Origin: Cryptosporangium sp044454545 | GTDB taxonomy: Bacteria > Actinomycetota > Actinomycetes > Mycobacteriales > Cryptosporangiaceae | Direction: 5' to 3' | NCBI RefSeq assembly: GCF_044454545.1 | Contig: NZ_JBITDV010000001.1 | Coordinates: 372,001 to 436,000, forward strand | Length of the DNA stretch: 64,000 nt | In this document: positions 17,356 to 25,855 of the stretch, piece after piece | Layout of the letters: the number at the start of each line of letters is the position of its first letter | Numbering within the stretch: the stretch's first letter is position 1 | The notes under the pieces: model-generated | Databases searched by the model: none | Seen by the model: the letters and a program-made list of their open reading frames with translations, nothing else | Told to the model about the DNA's origin: nothing | Position numbers and translations under genes: made by a program

Positions 17356-18373
17356 CGGCGGGTTTCCAGCCGATCGCGGGCGCGACGTGCTCGGCGATCG
17401 TCGCCAGCATCCGGGCGTTGTAGGCGACGCCGAGCTGGTTCGGCACCGTGAACAGGACGTAGTCGGCCTCCTGGACGGCCTGGTCCTGGGCCAGGTCGGC
17501 GGCGATCACGTCCGGCTCGCCCGCGTACGTGCGGCCGAAGCGGGCCCGGACGCCGTCGAGGACACCGACCTGGTCGCCGTCACCGGAGTCGCCGAAGTAC
17601 GTCCGGTCGATGTCCTCGGTGATCGGCAGCACGCTGCGCGACACCGACACCAGCGGCGGACGGTCCCAGCCGTGCCCGTCCCACGCCTCGCGGTACTGGC
17701 GGATCTGCTCGGCCTGGAGCTGGTCGAACGGCACCCCGGTGTCTTCGGTCAGCAGCGTCGAGCTCTGCAGGTTCATCCCGAGCGACGCCGCCCAGACCGC
17801 GGTCGCGCGGCTGCCCGCGCCCCACCAGACGCGGTCGGCGAGGCCCTCGGAGCGAGGCTGGATCGGCAGCCCGGCCCGGACGCCGGAGCGGGCCGGGTCG
17901 GTGGTCGCGACCGCCGCGCCCTGGATCGCGGCCAGGAACAGTTCGGTCTTCGAGCGGGCGAGGTCGGCCGTCGTCGTCCCCTCGGGGGCGCGGTAGCCGA
18001 ACGACTCGGCGCCGTTCAGTGCGGTCTCCGGTGAGCCCCGGCTGACGCCGAGCTGGAGGCGTCCGCGGCTGATCAGGTCGGTCGCGGCGGCTTCCTCGGC
18101 CAGGTACAGGGGGTTCTCGTACCGCATGTCGATCACGCCGGTGCCCATCTCGATCGCCGACGTGCGGGCGGCGATGGCCGCGAGCAGCGGGAACGGCGAC
18201 GCCAGCTGACGCTCGAAGTGGTGGACCCGGACGAACGCGCCGTCGATGCCGATGTCTTCGGCGGCCTGGGCGAGGTCGATGGTCTGGTGCAGGGCGTCGG
18301 CGGCCGACCGGGTCTGCGACCCGGTGACGTCACGCCAGTGCCCGAAGCTGAGGAACCCGATCTTTTTCGTCAT
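17348..18373 (-). CDS. LLM-class flavin-dependent oxidoreductase
   Basis: A 341-residue bacterial luciferase-like monooxygenase with a TIM barrel. It has IGFLSFGHWRD at the start, DGAFVRVHHFERQLASPFPL near 45, a TGVIDMRYENPLYLAEEAAA segment and GRLQLGVSRGSPE near 105. Members use FMN or F420 with O2 or hydride transfer. The VHHF and GVSRGS pattern belongs to the FMN-type alkanal-like subgroup, and the substrate is unknown. A palindrome lies immediately upstream (18387-18406), so a small-molecule-responsive repressor probably controls it. No repressor gene is adjacent. The gene may be co-transcribed with the PPOX gene upstream, whose stop is 21 bp away. Confidence 0.8.
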   Translation of the reverse strand: MTKKIGFLSFGHWRDVTGSQTRSAADALHQTIDLAQAAEDIGIDGAFVRVHHFERQLASPFPLLAAIAARTSAIEMGTGVIDMRYENPLYLAEEAAATDLISRGRLQLGVSRGSPETALNGAESFGYRAPEGTTTADLARSKTELFLAAIQGAAVATTDPARSGVRAGLPIQPRSEGLADRVWWGAGSRATAVWAASLGMNLQSSTLLTEDTGVPFDQLQAEQIRQYREAWDGHGWDRPPLVSVSRSVLPITEDIDRTYFGDSGDGDQVGVLDGVRARFGRTYAGEPDVIAADLAQDQAVQEADYVLFTVPNQLGVAYNARMLATIAEHVAPAIGWKPAAS

Positions 18374-18386
18374 GACGCCCGCAACA

Positions 18387-18406
18387 ATAGTTGATCAGTC
18401 AACAAT
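18387..18406. promoter_or_regulatory. 20-bp palindrome at the LLM-gene promoter
   Basis: ATAGTTGATCAGTCAACAAT is a dyad with 16 of 20 positions paired and perfect GTTGA/TCAAC arms. It straddles the stop of the upstream PPOX gene and ends 14 bp before the LLM ATG. The size and TTGA/TCAA half-sites are typical of MarR or TetR operators. Confidence 0.5.
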
Positions 18407-18820
18407 CCCGGTGAAGGACCAGCCGCTCCACCGGGTGACGCCGATCTCGATGACCGGGCCGTCCGGACGCTGCGCCCGGTACTGCGGATACTTCGCGACG
18501 AGCCCGTCGAGGCCGTCACCGGCAGCCGCGGCGTCCACCACCCGGGCGGTGCCGTCGGCGCGCGCCCACCAGAGCCGGGCCCAGTCGTCGTCGTAGTGGT
18601 CGGCCAGCACCGAGACGTGCGGGTTCGCCGCGACGTTGCGCAGCCGCCTGAGGTTGGTATGGCGCTTCGGTTTCGCGTCGACCGCGATCACGATCGCGTC
18701 GCCGCGCACCGCGAACGTGGCCGGCACCACGTGCGGCACTCCGTCGGCGTCCGCCGTCGCCAGCCGGACGACCCGCGCGCCGGTCAGCCGCCGCCGGGCC
18801 TCGGCCTCCGAAAGCTGCAT
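18395..18820 (-). CDS. PPOX-class F420-dependent oxidoreductase (TIGR03668-like)
   Basis: A 141-residue split beta-barrel protein of the pyridoxamine-5'-phosphate-oxidase fold. It has RVVRLATADADGVPHVVPAT near residue 15, then KPKRHTNLRRLRNVAANPHV in the cofactor-binding loop and DDDWARLWWARADGTARV in the middle. Actinobacterial proteins of this type bind F420 and reduce quinones or other planar acceptors; the physiological substrate is unknown. The ATG at 18820 is chosen because the family starts at MQLSEAEA; an ATG 24 bp upstream is possible. It is followed after 21 bp by the LLM gene on the same strand. Confidence 0.75.
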   Translation of the reverse strand: MQLSEAEARRRLTGARVVRLATADADGVPHVVPATFAVRGDAIVIAVDAKPKRHTNLRRLRNVAANPHVSVLADHYDDDWARLWWARADGTARVVDAAAAGDGLDGLVAKYPQYRAQRPDGPVIEIGVTRWSGWSFTGIVD

Positions 18821-18893
18821 CACGCCATCCTCGGCCCGGCCCACACCCTTGTCGAGGCAACCCTCGCCGCAGCAGCCCCGCCGGGGCCGGTAC

Positions 18894-19565
18894 TCAGCCG
18901 TCGCCGGGCTCGCGGAGCGTCACCCGGCCGCGCCCGGCGCGCCAGCGGTAGGAGCTCCAGGACGTCGGCGCGCCCAGCGGACCGCCGTCGTTCAGGGCCG
19001 TGCGGTAGTGCCCTTCGCGGGCGGACAGCAACTCCAGCGCGCGGTGCCCGGCCGGCGTCCGCGGGTCGCGCACCCCGCTCCGGGTGGTCGGCACGACCTC
19101 GGACAGCCACTGCGTCAGCATCGTCAGCGCCGCGGTGCCGCCCACCAGTAACGCCAGGCAGGCGGTGCCCGCGGCCAGCGCGCCCGACGCGGTCCGGTGC
19201 GCCAGCGCGTCGAAGACGACGACCGCCAGCCCGCCCAGCAGCACGGACGAGAGCGCGACGGTCCCGAGCACGACCAGCGTCGACCCCGGGCCGCGGTGCG
19301 ACGCCCGGTAGCGCAGGCGCCGGGTCAGCAGGCCCGCGCGGCGCAATTCGCCCCACGCCGCCCGTACCTCGGCGCTCCGCGCCACGGCCGCCCGCACCCC
19401 GGCACCCCCGGCGCCCCCGAGGCCCACGCCACCCGCGGCGCGCTCCGGGCCGCCGGCGAGCAGCGCGACCGCGACCGGCGGCGGGTCCGTGGCCAGCCAG
19501 GCGCGGGCGCGGTCGTCGGCCGCGGAGGCGGGCGTGAACCACATCGGCGGGTCCTCAGTCGTCAC
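18894..19565 (-). CDS. Two-helix membrane protein, TIGR04222-like
   Basis: A 223-residue protein. Near the N-terminus ARAWLATDPPPVAVALLAGG is followed by a Gly-rich stretch. Two transmembrane helices lie near residues 93-117 (STLVVLGTVALSSVLLGGLA) and 126-150. A soluble C-terminal tail contains a DPRTPAGHRALELL segment. The pattern is like the TIGR04222 proteins of actinobacteria, whose function is not known. It lies between the F420 gene and the ADP-ribosylglycohydrolase gene on the same strand, with gaps of 73 and 84 bp, so it is probably a separate unit. I infer only membrane location. Confidence 0.55.
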   Translation of the reverse strand: MTTEDPPMWFTPASAADDRARAWLATDPPPVAVALLAGGPERAAGGVGLGGAGGAGVRAAVARSAEVRAAWGELRRAGLLTRRLRYRASHRGPGSTLVVLGTVALSSVLLGGLAVVVFDALAHRTASGALAAGTACLALLVGGTAALTMLTQWLSEVVPTTRSGVRDPRTPAGHRALELLSAREGHYRTALNDGGPLGAPTSWSSYRWRAGRGRVTLREPGDG

Positions 19566-19649
19566 CGGCGAATTGCAGCACGCCGGACGCGCGTTCCCGG
19601 CCGCCGGACCCGATGTTCACCGAGCCGTCGCCCGGTGGCACTCCCCGGG

Positions 19650-20651
19650 TCAGATCCGCGCCGTGCGGCGGCTACGCACCGCGAGCAGACCGTCGGCGAG
19701 CGTGGTCAGGGCCAGGTCCGGGTTGGCCGCCGCGAGCCGGTCGAGGATCGGCGGCGGGACCGAGCCGAGGCCCGCGTGGGCACCGACGACGGCACCGGCC
19801 ATCGCCGCGATCGTGTCGGTGTCGCCGCCGAGCGAGGCCGCGTGCCGGCAGGCGTCCCACAGATGGCCGGGGTGCAGGGAGGCCACCGCGAGGGCCGCCG
19901 GAACCGCCTCCTGAGTGGCGAGCCCGGTGCCGACGAGCCGGGCGATCAGGTCCGGCGCGTCCGCCCGGCCGGCGACCAGGCCGCGGGCCCAGACGATGCG
20001 GTCGGCCACGTCGGCGCCGGGGGCGTAGGAGCCGCGGGACGCGCCCAGGCGGGCCGCGGCCACGGCCAGGTCCAGCGACTCCGGCAGCGCGGACCCGGCG
20101 ATTCCCGCGCTCACCGCGGCCGCGATCGCCGCCGCACCGGCGATCGCGATTCCGGTGTGGTGGGTCGCGCGGCTCGCCTGCTCGACGGCGTCCACCAGGC
20201 GCGACAGCGGTTCGGGGGGCACGCCGACGCCGACCGGCGCGATCCGCATCGCGGCACCGTTGGTGTCGCCGGTGCGGCCGGTCTCCTCCGGTGGCACACC
20301 GGAGGAGAGCGACACCAGCGCCCGGCGCGTCGACGGGCCGAGCAGGTCCAGCGACCCGGCCCGTCGCATCCGGTCCTCCCAGGCGAGGAGCGCCTCGGCG
20401 AACCGGAGCGGGTCGACGGACCCGTCGCCGGAGACGAACAGCGAACCGAGGATCACCGCCTGGTCGGTGTCGTCGGTGACCCGCCCGGCCGGCAGCCCGC
20501 GGCTGATCTCGTTCTCCGGCGGACCGGGGTGCAGAGCGTCGAGGACGTCGCCGTACCGGGCGCGGATCGCGGACCGGGGCAGGTTCTGCGTCGGCATCCC
20601 GAGCGCGTCACCGAGCGCGAGCCCGGTGAGCGCGCCCAGGGCCCGGCCCAC
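19650..20651 (-). CDS. ADP-ribosylglycohydrolase family protein
   Basis: A 333-residue all-helical hydrolase. Its metal-binding motifs are GLALGDALGMPTQ near residue 8, VTDDTDQAVILG near 50 and SLGGDTDTIAAMAGAVVGA near 280, the last two holding the Mg2+ aspartates. The family (ARH/DraG) removes ADP-ribose from proteins or related glycosides; this subgroup's substrate is unknown. The GTG at 20651 is chosen because it begins 6 nt after the stop of the aldo-keto reductase gene, with no separate ribosome site. That suggests translational coupling. The pairing with a reductase hints at a sugar-nucleoside salvage role rather than protein modification. Confidence 0.8.
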   Translation of the reverse strand: MGRALGALTGLALGDALGMPTQNLPRSAIRARYGDVLDALHPGPPENEISRGLPAGRVTDDTDQAVILGSLFVSGDGSVDPLRFAEALLAWEDRMRRAGSLDLLGPSTRRALVSLSSGVPPEETGRTGDTNGAAMRIAPVGVGVPPEPLSRLVDAVEQASRATHHTGIAIAGAAAIAAAVSAGIAGSALPESLDLAVAAARLGASRGSYAPGADVADRIVWARGLVAGRADAPDLIARLVGTGLATQEAVPAALAVASLHPGHLWDACRHAASLGGDTDTIAAMAGAVVGAHAGLGSVPPPILDRLAAANPDLALTTLADGLLAVRSRRTARI

Positions 20652-20656
20652 GGGAT

Positions 20657-21718
20657 CTACAGGTACGGGTCGAGCAGGACGCGGTCGGCGGCGCTGAGGC
20701 GCTCCGACGCAGTCGCCCGCTGGTGCCAGTACGGGTAGAGCAGCGGCGGGCGGCTGACCTCCTCGAGCTGCGCCACCTCCTCCGCGCTCAGCGTCAGCGA
20801 CGCCGCGGCCAGGTTGTCGGCCAGCTGCTCCTCGGTGCGCGCGCCGACGATCAGCGACGTCACCGCCGGACGGGTGAGCAGCCAGGCCAGCGCGACCCGC
20901 GCCGGGGACGCCCCGTGCCCGTCGGCGATCTTGCGCAGCAGGTCGATCGTCGCGAACAGCCGGTCGGGCGCGTCGATCGGCGGCTCGCTCCACTCGGTGA
21001 GCTGCCGGGTCCCGGCCGGGCCCTCGACCTGGCCGTCCGCGCCGCGGCTGAACTTGCCCGACAGCAGGCCGCCGGCCAGCGGGCTCCAGACCAGCACGCC
21101 GAGGCCCTGGTCGACGGCCGCGGGAAGCAGTTCGTTCTCGGCGTCCCGGCACTGCAGCGAGTAGTAGATCTGTTCGCTCGAGAAGCGCGGCAGCCGCTCG
21201 CGCTCGGCGACCCCGAGGGCCTTCAGCAGCTGCCAGCCGGCGTAGTTGCTGACCCCGACGTAGCGGACCTTGCCCTGCTGGACGAGCGTCTCGAGCGCGC
21301 CGAGCGTCTCCTCCAGGCGGGTGTGACCGTCCCACTCGTGGACCTGGTACAGGTCGATGTAGTCGGTCTTCAACCGGCGGAGGCTGGCCTCGGCGGCGCG
21401 CAGCACGTGGTGCCGCGACAGGCCCGCGTCGTTCGGGCCCTCGGCCATCGGGAACCGGACCTTCGTGGCGACCAGCCAGTCGTCCCGGCTGTCCCGGAGG
21501 GCTTCCCCGACGATTTCCTCGGACGCCCCGGCCGAGTACACATCCGCGGTGTCGACGAGGTTCACGCCGTGGTCGCGGCAGAGGTCGAGCTGCCGCTGGG
21601 CGGTCTGCACGTCGGTGGTGCCGACGTTGGCGAAGTTCCCGGAACCGCCGAACGTCATCGTGCCCATCGTCATCGTCGAGACCCGCAGGCCCGAGGTGCC
21701 CAGTTGGCGGTACTCCAT
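20657..21718 (-). CDS. Aldo-keto reductase
   Basis: A 353-residue (beta/alpha)8 NADPH-dependent reductase. It has YRQLGTSGLRVSTMTMGTMT at the start, NLVDTADVYSAGASEEIVGE with catalytic Asp and Tyr near 55, YIDLYQVHEWDGHTRLEET with the His near 125, and LAWLLTRPAVTSLIVGART near 290 for cofactor binding. The Lys of the tetrad is in LVATKVRF. It resembles the AKR11/YajO-type group acting on small aldehydes and ketones. An AraC gene is divergent, and the ADP-ribosylglycohydrolase gene is coupled downstream. An ATG 9 bp upstream (21727) is an alternative start; GAGAGAGTGGGG precedes both. Confidence 0.85.
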   Translation of the reverse strand: MEYRQLGTSGLRVSTMTMGTMTFGGSGNFANVGTTDVQTAQRQLDLCRDHGVNLVDTADVYSAGASEEIVGEALRDSRDDWLVATKVRFPMAEGPNDAGLSRHHVLRAAEASLRRLKTDYIDLYQVHEWDGHTRLEETLGALETLVQQGKVRYVGVSNYAGWQLLKALGVAERERLPRFSSEQIYYSLQCRDAENELLPAAVDQGLGVLVWSPLAGGLLSGKFSRGADGQVEGPAGTRQLTEWSEPPIDAPDRLFATIDLLRKIADGHGASPARVALAWLLTRPAVTSLIVGARTEEQLADNLAAASLTLSAEEVAQLEEVSRPPLLYPYWHQRATASERLSAADRVLLDPYL

Positions 21719-21817
21719 GTTCCCCACTCTCTCGAGGTACTGACATGAAGAGCATTACCCGTTACGGCGAGACTATGAATGCTTGATAGTCCCGTGGAAT
21801 TGCGCGAGAGTTCCGGC

Positions 21818-22840
21818 GTGACCGCTGATCCCCTCTCCGATGCGCTCGCGCTCGTCCGTGCCCGCTGCGTCATCACGGGCGGGTTCATCGCGTCCGGCGA
21901 CTGGTCGGTCCGCTTCCGGCCGAGCGCCGCGCTGAAGCTGAAGGGTCTCGTCCGCGGTCGGTGCTGGCTGCTCGCGGCCGGACGTCCGCCGCGGTTGCTG
22001 ACGAAAGGCAACGTCGCGACGTTCAACCGCGTCGAGTCGTTCGTCCTCTGCAGCGATCCGGCGATCCCGCCGGTTGAGGAGCCGGAGGCGCTCCGGCCGG
22101 GCCCCGGCCCGCTGGACCGTTTCGGCGCCCCGCACGACCGAAACGACCGGGCCGACGAGACGGAGCAGGCGGTTGTCGCGATCGGCGGGCACATCGACCT
22201 GGATCGCAGCGGCGACGAACTCTTGCTGTCGGTCCTGCCGAGGCTCACCGTGCTGGCCGGTGAATCAGCCGAGGCCGACGAGGTGATGCGGCTGCTGGAG
22301 CAGTTGCTGGAGGAGCGGTCGGCGCCCCGGCCGGGGTCGAACTTCGCGGCCGATCAGTACGCGCAGTTGCTGCTGCTCCAGGTGTTGCGGGCGGTGCTGG
22401 AACACGGGAGTTCGTCCCGGCCGGGGTGGCTGACCGTGCTCGCCGACCCGGACCTGCGGCCCGCGCTGACGCTGATGCACACCGACCCGGGCCGGGCCTG
22501 GGGGCTGGACGAGCTGGCCCGGGCGTCGGCGATGTCGCGGAGCCGGTTCGCGACCCGGTTCAAGCAGGTGTCGGGGCAGCCGCCGGTCGCCTACCTGACG
22601 CGGTGGCGGATCCGGCTGGCCGAGCGGGCGCTGCGGGAGACCGACACGACGGTGGCGGCGCTGGCGTCGGAACTCGGTTACGCGTCGGAGAGCTCGTTCA
22701 GCCACGCGTTCGCCCGCACCGTGGGGGTGTCGCCCGGCCGCTACCGCAGATCCGTCCGGACGCCCGCACCCGGCGGGGACCACCCGGTCAGCGAGGACCA
22801 CGCGGTCAGCGGGGCCTACGCGGTCAGCGGGGCCTCGTAG
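21818..22840 (+). CDS. AraC-family regulator with repeat-derived tail
   Basis: An AraC regulator of about 340 residues from the GTG at 21818 (VTADPLSDALALVRARCVIT); an ATG at 21779 would add 13 residues. The N-terminal cupin sensor is followed by two HTH units: WGLDELARASAMSRSRFATR with QPPVAYLTRWRI, then TTVAALASELGYASESSFSH with GVSPGRYRR. It is divergent from the aldo-keto reductase and probably controls it. The last ~25 residues (DHPVSEDHAVSGAYAVSGAS) are encoded by an 18-bp tandem repeat and are absent from relatives. The 3' end overlaps the convergent diguanylate cyclase gene by 25 bp. Confidence 0.85.
   Translation: MTADPLSDALALVRARCVITGGFIASGDWSVRFRPSAALKLKGLVRGRCWLLAAGRPPRLLTKGNVATFNRVESFVLCSDPAIPPVEEPEALRPGPGPLDRFGAPHDRNDRADETEQAVVAIGGHIDLDRSGDELLLSVLPRLTVLAGESAEADEVMRLLEQLLEERSAPRPGSNFAADQYAQLLLLQVLRAVLEHGSSSRPGWLTVLADPDLRPALTLMHTDPGRAWGLDELARASAMSRSRFATRFKQVSGQPPVAYLTRWRIRLAERALRETDTTVAALASELGYASESSFSHAFARTVGVSPGRYRRSVRTPAPGGDHPVSEDHAVSGAYAVSGAS
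22778..22831. repeat. 18-bp tandem repeat x3 across two convergent gene ends
   Basis: Three 18-bp units share the core GGTCAGCG (22778-22795, 22796-22813, 22814-22831). They encode the AraC tail on the plus strand, and the last unit also carries the stop and final codons of the diguanylate cyclase gene on the minus strand. Confidence 0.8.
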
Positions 22841-24372
22841 CGGGTCCAGCCGCCGGCGCGGGTGCTCTTGCGGTGGTACATGGCCTGGTCACCGGCGCGG
22901 ATGAGGTCGCGGACGCCCACCGGGCCGCCGGGTTCGGCGACCGCCACGCCGACGCTCACGCCGACCGTCACGGCCTGGCCCTCGACCTCGACCGGAGCGC
23001 CGATCGACGCGACGACCCGGTCGGCGGTCGCCTCGACCAGTGTCTGGTCGTCGACGCCGGTGAGCAGGATCGCGAACTCGTCGCCGCCGAGCCGCGCGAC
23101 CGTGTCGGTGTCCCGGACGCAGGACCGCAGGCGCCCGGCGATCCGGCGCAGCAACTCGTCACCGGCGGGGTGCCCGTGGACGTCGTTGACCTGTTTGAAC
23201 CCGTCGAGGTCGAGGAGCAGGAGGGCGACCGAGCCGGGCACGGCGGGCGCCCGCCCGGGCCGCGCGGCCGCGTCCGGGCGCAGCAGCGCCTCCTCCAGCC
23301 GCTCCTCCAGCAGGGCCCGGTTGGCCAGCGCGGTGAGCGGGTCGTGGTAGGCGCGGAACGTCAGCTCGGCGTTCAGGTCGAGCCGGTACAGGGCTTCGGC
23401 GACCCGGGAACCCCAGGTCGCGAGGCTGGTCCGGGTGTCGGCGGGCAGGCGGGCGTCGCCGGAGATGCCGAACACCCCCCGGTAGCGCCCACCGGCGCTG
23501 ACCGGCACGACGAGCAGCCCGCCGGATGCGTGCGGGGCGCCGGTGACGTCCCGGATCTCGCCGATCTCCTCCGGGGTCAGGTAGGCCGGGTGGGGCGGGG
23601 CCAGCCGGGCGCGCAGGGCCGGCCGGAGCGCGTCGAGGTGAACCAGGCGCCCGACGTCCGCGGGCGGGGTGCCGTGCCCGGCGACGACCCGGAGGGGGCC
23701 GTGCGAGCCGGTCGCCCGCGGAAGCCGGTCGCCGTCGTCGTAGAGCGCGAACAGGACCCGGCGGTCGCCGGTGGTGTCGGCGAGGCCGGCCGCGGTCTGC
23801 ACGGCGACCTCGGAGAGCGCGTCGCGGTCGGCGGCCGCCGCGAGGCGTTCGGAACCGGCGAGCTGCAGCCGCTCCCGGGCGAGCAGCCGGTCGTTCTGCT
23901 CCGCGATTCCGCGCAGCATCCGCATGAGCAGCGGCGCGACCAGGCCGAACACGATCGCGGCGCCGAGCTGGGCCGGGTCGGGCGGCCCGAGGCCGGACAG
24001 TCCCGCGGCCAGCCGGACGCCCGGCACGAGCTGGGCCAGCACGAGCCGGACCCGGAGTTCCCGGGCCGAGCCGTAGAAACTGCGGAACAGCAGTGCGCCG
24101 AAGTACGCGCCGCTGTCGGCGACGCTGTCCAGGACCAGGCCCGGCGCGGCGACGATCAGCCACTCGATCAGCTCGAGCCCGGGGGCGAAGCCGCCGCGCA
24201 GCCAGCCGAGGAGCCAGTAGCAGGCCAGCATCGCGAGCGCGGTCGCGAGTGCGGCCCGGCCCGCGTCGCTGCCGGCGTCGGACGTCAGCACCGCGGCGAT
24301 GCTCACGCCGGTGCTGCACAGTGCCCAGACCAGGAAGATCCCTCGCAGGCGGGACACCATCCGCCCGTCCAT
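22816..24372 (-). CDS. Membrane diguanylate cyclase (GAF-like + GGDEF)
   Basis: A 518-residue enzyme expected to make cyclic di-GMP from GTP. The N-terminal ~170 residues contain several hydrophobic helices (GIFLVWALCSTGVSIAAVLT, then ALAMLACYWLLGW). A GAF-like sensor spans about 195-360. The cyclase domain starts at DPLTALANRALLEERLEEAL and has an intact GGDEF at 429-433 preceded by RDTD at 420-423, the allosteric I-site at the usual 5-residue spacing. It is therefore catalytically competent and probably product-inhibited. The ATG at 24372 has GGAGGAGG nearby. No EAL-domain partner is in the window. Confidence 0.9.
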   Translation of the reverse strand: MDGRMVSRLRGIFLVWALCSTGVSIAAVLTSDAGSDAGRAALATALAMLACYWLLGWLRGGFAPGLELIEWLIVAAPGLVLDSVADSGAYFGALLFRSFYGSARELRVRLVLAQLVPGVRLAAGLSGLGPPDPAQLGAAIVFGLVAPLLMRMLRGIAEQNDRLLARERLQLAGSERLAAAADRDALSEVAVQTAAGLADTTGDRRVLFALYDDGDRLPRATGSHGPLRVVAGHGTPPADVGRLVHLDALRPALRARLAPPHPAYLTPEEIGEIRDVTGAPHASGGLLVVPVSAGGRYRGVFGISGDARLPADTRTSLATWGSRVAEALYRLDLNAELTFRAYHDPLTALANRALLEERLEEALLRPDAAARPGRAPAVPGSVALLLLDLDGFKQVNDVHGHPAGDELLRRIAGRLRSCVRDTDTVARLGGDEFAILLTGVDDQTLVEATADRVVASIGAPVEVEGQAVTVGVSVGVAVAEPGGPVGVRDLIRAGDQAMYHRKSTRAGGWTRYEAPLTA

Positions 24373-24451
24373 GCGCCCGCCTCCTCCGCTCTCCCCCCTG
24401 TCGGCGGCGGGCCGGGGCAGCTGAGTCAATCGGCGCCGGCGGCGGGGAGCC

Positions 24452-25492
24452 TCAGGCCCGCCAGGACGTGAGGACGCGCTCGATCCGGGAGCGGATCCGG
24501 TCGCGGGCCTCGCGGCGGGGCACGCCCGCCATCAGCAGCGAGTCGTAGTCGGTGTCGAGGTGGCGTACGGACGCGACGACCGCGAGCGTCACCGCCTGCG
24601 GATCGAAGACCTTCGCGGCGGCCGAGCGCCCGACCCGGCCGCTGCTGCGCTCTCCGGCGTGCCGGGCGATCAGCGTGGCCCGCTCCGGCGGGCATCCCGG
24701 GAACAGCCGCCGGATCTCGTCCGCCATCACCGCGGTGTACGTCTCGTCCGCGGCCGCGCGCCGCACCTCGTCGCGCTCACGGCGGCGCTCCCGGACCTCG
24801 GAGTCGGCGAAGCACTGCTCCTCGGCGCGGCCGAGCGCCGCCTCCTCTACCAGGATCCCCTGCCGCTCGTAGCGCTTCCGGCGCCGGTTGAACGTCACCA
24901 CGACGGCCGAGAGCCCGCTCTCCTTCTTAGCCCGCCGGGACAGCGCGGCGTTCCCGGCGGGCAGGTACGCGAGGTGATCCAGGTCGGCGCAGGCCAGGCA
25001 CAGCGTGTCGTCCCCCTCGGTCACGAAGAACCCCGCCGGGCCGCCGCAGCCCGTGCAGGTCCGGGGCTCGTCGGCGACGTGGGCGACGAGGTCGGGCGCG
25101 GCCCGGGCCCGTTCGGTGAGCGTCGCCCGGCGGGCCTCGGTGAGACCCGGCGCCAGCCACTGCACCCGGAACGCCTGCTCGACCGCGTCGCTGCCGTCGC
25201 GCGTGAACCGCAGCGTGCGGCGGTCCCGGCTCGCGGCCGTGTAGGTGGCGTCCGCCGGTGACAGGCCGCTGCGCTGCGCCCATTCGCGCAGCGCGGTCAC
25301 CGCGTCCACGAGCTTCGCGGCGTCGACCGCCGTCGTGTCCTCCAGGGCGCCGACCCGCCCTTGTTTCCACGTGTCGACCTGCGCGCTCTTCACCCAGCGC
25401 AGGCCCACGACGACGTCGATCGGCGTCACGACCTTGCGGGTGGCCAGCGTCCGCCCGGCGACGTCGGCCACCCGCCGCGAGAGCCCCGCCAT
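24452..25492 (-). CDS. DUF2293 domain protein with a zinc ribbon
   Basis: A 346-residue protein of unknown function. Its N-terminal half is variable. A Cys4 zinc-ribbon-like segment, RTCTGCGGPAGFFVTEG then DTLCLACADLDHL, lies near residues 150-180. The C-terminal DUF2293 region reads DEIRRLFPGCPPERATLIAR, then GSGRVGR-like SSGRVGRSAAAK. The basic, Arg-rich middle (RRRKRYERQGILVEEAALGR) may bind nucleic acid. The ATG at 25492 is the first start in good coding context; the long frame further upstream overlaps the quinone-reductase gene on the other strand and is not coding. Confidence 0.65.
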   Translation of the reverse strand: MAGLSRRVADVAGRTLATRKVVTPIDVVVGLRWVKSAQVDTWKQGRVGALEDTTAVDAAKLVDAVTALREWAQRSGLSPADATYTAASRDRRTLRFTRDGSDAVEQAFRVQWLAPGLTEARRATLTERARAAPDLVAHVADEPRTCTGCGGPAGFFVTEGDDTLCLACADLDHLAYLPAGNAALSRRAKKESGLSAVVVTFNRRRKRYERQGILVEEAALGRAEEQCFADSEVRERRRERDEVRRAAADETYTAVMADEIRRLFPGCPPERATLIARHAGERSSGRVGRSAAAKVFDPQAVTLAVVASVRHLDTDYDSLLMAGVPRREARDRIRSRIERVLTSWRA

Positions 25493-25814
25493 CAGCGAGC
25501 GAACCGATCCGCCGCCCGGCCGGCGACCCCGGCCGCGTGACACCGGCATCCCCCGTCGACCGGCCCGGGCCCCGGGGACGCCACCGCCGGGTCCGCGGCT
25601 CCGACGCCGGCCGCCCCGCTTGTCCGGCCCGACGGCACAACAGCAGCCGTGACGGTCGACGCGGTAACGCCGGTGACCAGAGGTGAGGCCGCCATCGGGG
25701 GCGTCGCGCAGGGACACGACCGGCTCGCCACGCCAGGAATTCTGGCACAAACCCCGAAAGCCCCGACCGCCGGACGTCACCGGCCCGCCCCACGAGCGAC
25801 ACCGACAAGGTCCA
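25493..25814. other. Intergenic region without a supported gene
   Basis: About 320 bp between two divergent genes. The frames here show no family match and no ribosome site. A short near-palindrome, CCAGGAATTCTGG, occurs at 25733-25745. The interval presumably holds promoters for both neighbours. Confidence 0.4.
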
Positions 25815-25839
25815 TTCCCCGGAATATCCTTCCACGGAA
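25815..25839. promoter_or_regulatory. Paired TTCCnnGGAA dyads before the quinone-reductase gene
   Basis: TTCCCCGGAA (25815-25824) and TTCCACGGAA (25830-25839) are two perfect-arm palindromes with centres 15 bp apart, 16 bp before the ATG. Two equal sites spaced about 1.5 helical turns suggest cooperative binding by a dimeric repressor. Confidence 0.4.
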
Positions 25840-25855
25840 CGCGCTTGTGCCAGTC

